Shown here piece by piece: positions 6,268-7,249 of a stretch of 7,249 nucleotides of DNA (within the stretch, counting starts at the first letter, position 1; each line of letters starts with the position of its first letter). The notes under the pieces were generated by a model. The model searched no databases. It was not told the origin of the DNA and saw only the letters and a program-made list of their open reading frames with translations. The position numbers and the translations under genes were made by a program. This DNA comes from Bacillota bacterium (GTDB taxonomy: Bacteria > Bacillota > Bacilli > Bacillales_B > DSM-18226): contig JAKACS010000150.1 of assembly GCA_021821235.1 (NCBI GenBank), positions 1-7,249 on the forward strand. The letters are read 5' to 3'.

Positions 6268-6863
6268 CATTATTAACGGAAATTTTGGACTACAATCAAA
6301 GATTTGTTGGAGAAGAAGAATATAAAAAATACGCAACCAACAAGTTTCCGAAAAAACGGATGGTTGTGCTAACATGCATGGATACAAGGCTACTTGAACT
6401 ATTGCCAAAGGCAATGAATCTTAGCAATGGAGATGTGAAGCTGATTAAAAACGCCGGGGCAATCGTCAGCCACCCGTTTGGCAGCATTATGAGGAGTATT
6501 CTTGTCGCTGTTTATGAACTGCACGCCGACGAAGTTTTTGTCATCGGCCACCATGATTGCGGCATGAGTACGTTGAAGGCCGGGGAAATGATTGAGCGAA
6601 TGAAAGAACGGGGCATTTCCGAGGATACGCTTAATACGCTTTCCTATTCAGGGGTTGACTTTGAAAAATGGCTGCACGGCTTTGATAACGTGTTTGAAAG
6701 TGTTGAGCAAAGTGTCGGCGTGATCAACCACCATCCGTTAATGCCAGCAGGAATTCCGGTGCATGGGTTGGTGATTGATCCGGCAACAGGAAAGCTTGAT
6801 CTCGTTGTTGACGGATATCAAACGAAAGCGGAAGCGGGTACGGCCAAAATAGCGGGCGAATGA
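6264..6863 (+). CDS. ytiB: Beta-class carbonic anhydrase (YtiB-like)
   Basis: Cytoplasmic zinc enzyme that interconverts CO2 and bicarbonate. Numbered from the GTG at 6264 (199 residues), it has the beta-class motif CMDTR (C38 zinc ligand, D40-R42 dyad), GHHDCGM (H96 and C99 zinc ligands), KNAGAIVSHPFGSIMRSI after the first motif, and a C-terminal GLVIDPATGKLDLVVDGY. The length fits the YtiB branch (Bacillus subtilis YtiB about 187). The frame is open back to TTG at 6177, with ATGs at 6186 and 6252. GTG at 6264 is preferred because AAGGATGTG (6248-6256) is an 8/9 match to the consensus ribosome binding site, 7 bases upstream, and because M-TLLTEILDYN aligns with the YtiB N-terminus. The extra upstream residues look like translated leader. 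The gene converges with yidD 18 bases away, with no clear hairpin between them. Confidence 0.92.
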   Translation: MTLLTEILDYNQRFVGEEEYKKYATNKFPKKRMVVLTCMDTRLLELLPKAMNLSNGDVKLIKNAGAIVSHPFGSIMRSILVAVYELHADEVFVIGHHDCGMSTLKAGEMIERMKERGISEDTLNTLSYSGVDFEKWLHGFDNVFESVEQSVGVINHHPLMPAGIPVHGLVIDPATGKLDLVVDGYQTKAEAGTAKIAGE

Positions 6864-6881
6864 GAACCGGAAAAATGGCTG

Positions 6882-7121
6882 TTACTCTTGCTTTTTCTCC
6901 GACCACTCTTTTGGAACAGGATCAACTCCTCCCGGGTGGAAAGGATGGCAGCGGGAAATTCGTTTAATCGTCAGCCAGCCGCCCTTTAAGGCTCCAAAGC
7001 GCTGGATCGCTTCGACACCATAATGCGAACAAGTTGGGTAAAAGCGGCAAGTTGGCGGTTTTAAAGGCGATATGACTTTTTGGTAAAAGCGGATGAGATA
7101 AATAAGCAGTGTTTTTAACAT
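6882..7121 (-). CDS. yidD: Membrane protein insertion efficiency factor YidD
   Basis: Small membrane-associated protein of the YidD family (YtjA in Bacillus subtilis) that assists YidC/Sec-dependent insertion of membrane proteins. The 79-residue product has an amphipathic, basic N-terminal helix ([15 protein letters not shown], about 6-20) and the family core with three conserved cysteines: C25 and C31 in [11 protein letters not shown], and C58 in [13 protein letters not shown] (47-50) and DPVP (67-70) are also family features. The start is supported by CAAGGAG (plus-strand 7130-7136), 8 bases before the ATG. In many bacteria yidD sits with rnpA and yidC; in Bacillus it is typically away from that cluster, as here. 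The family has also been called an alpha-hemolysin-like domain protein, which is misleading. Confidence 0.95.
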   Translation of the reverse strand: MLKTLLIYLIRFYQKVISPLKPPTCRFYPTCSHYGVEAIQRFGALKGGWLTIKRISRCHPFHPGGVDPVPKEWSEKKQE

Positions 7122-7194
7122 GATTTTGGCTCCTTGTCTTAATATCTATCTCCAAAATACCACAAACTCATTTTGCCCGTCTAAATTTTGCTTA

Positions 7195-7249
7195 ATGAAA
7201 ATCGCAGAAATTTGCGGTATGATGGAAGAAGTTTAGGAAAAGGAGAGGT
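7195..7249 (+). promoter_or_regulatory. Promoter and ribosome binding site for a gene beyond the window
   Basis: ATGAAA (7195-7200) and TATGAT (7218-7223) form a sigma-A-like pair (4 of 6 and 5 of 6 matches) with a 17-base spacer. The window ends in AAAAGGAGAGGT (7238-7249), a strong ribosome binding site, so a plus-strand gene should start within about 10 bases after the end. The imperfect dyad CGCAGAAATTTGCG (7203-7216) lies between the two elements. By Bacillus gene order the next gene could be ytiA (ribosomal protein L31 type B), but nothing here proves it. Confidence 0.45.

Noticed and set aside
6133..6414. 93-codon minus-strand ORF over the carbonic anhydrase start and divergent region
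   Set aside because: Antisense to the conserved zinc-ligand region of the anhydrase, with no recognisable family; not supported.
6864..6881. Terminator between the carbonic anhydrase gene and yidD
   Set aside because: Only weak A/T pairing (GGAAAAA with TTTTTCTCC) over a long loop is visible, so I do not call a hairpin.

Overview
The window looks like the chromosome of a low-to-moderate-GC, aerobic, menaquinone-using Bacillaceae (Bacillota). The evidence is close full-length resemblance of the proteins to the Bacillus families MenB, MenE, MenC, YthA/YthB-type cytochrome bd, YtiB and YtjA/YidD, strong AGGAGG-type ribosome binding sites, and hairpin/T-run terminators. The assignment comes from recognising the families; no database search was run.

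Layout. Bases 1-3494 (+) hold the end of a menaquinone operon: menB (TTG start, ribosome binding site outside the window), a rho-independent hairpin, then menE and menC overlapping by 4 bases. A bidirectional hairpin (3515-3542) separates menC from the convergent cytochrome bd operon, cydA-cydB (6020 to 3548, minus strand). A 237-base divergent control region (6027-6263) lies between cydA and a beta-carbonic anhydrase gene (+). It holds two TTGTGAA half-sites, two inverted repeats, candidate promoters and a 15-codon leader ORF. The anhydrase gene converges with yidD (minus). The last 110 bases hold the yidD ribosome binding site and a promoter plus ribosome binding site for a (+) gene that starts just beyond the window.

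How the genes fit together. MenC and MenE make and activate o-succinylbenzoate and MenB closes the naphthoquinone ring, leading to menaquinone. Cytochrome bd oxidises the resulting menaquinol with oxygen, probably under low oxygen. The carbonic anhydrase interconverts CO2 and bicarbonate; MenB here carries the glycine of the bicarbonate-dependent class, a possible but unproven link. YidD assists YidC/Sec membrane insertion.

The main genes are ordinary. The points most worth a second look are small: a ribosome-binding-site-led leader ORF whose stop overlaps the GTG start of the carbonic anhydrase, a possible 22-codon ORF bridging cydA and cydB, a terminator inside the men operon, a terminator-like hairpin inside the cydB coding sequence, and redox-regulator-like motifs upstream of cydA. 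I see no clear sign of a wholly new system, mobile element, CRISPR array, or rRNA or tRNA gene.
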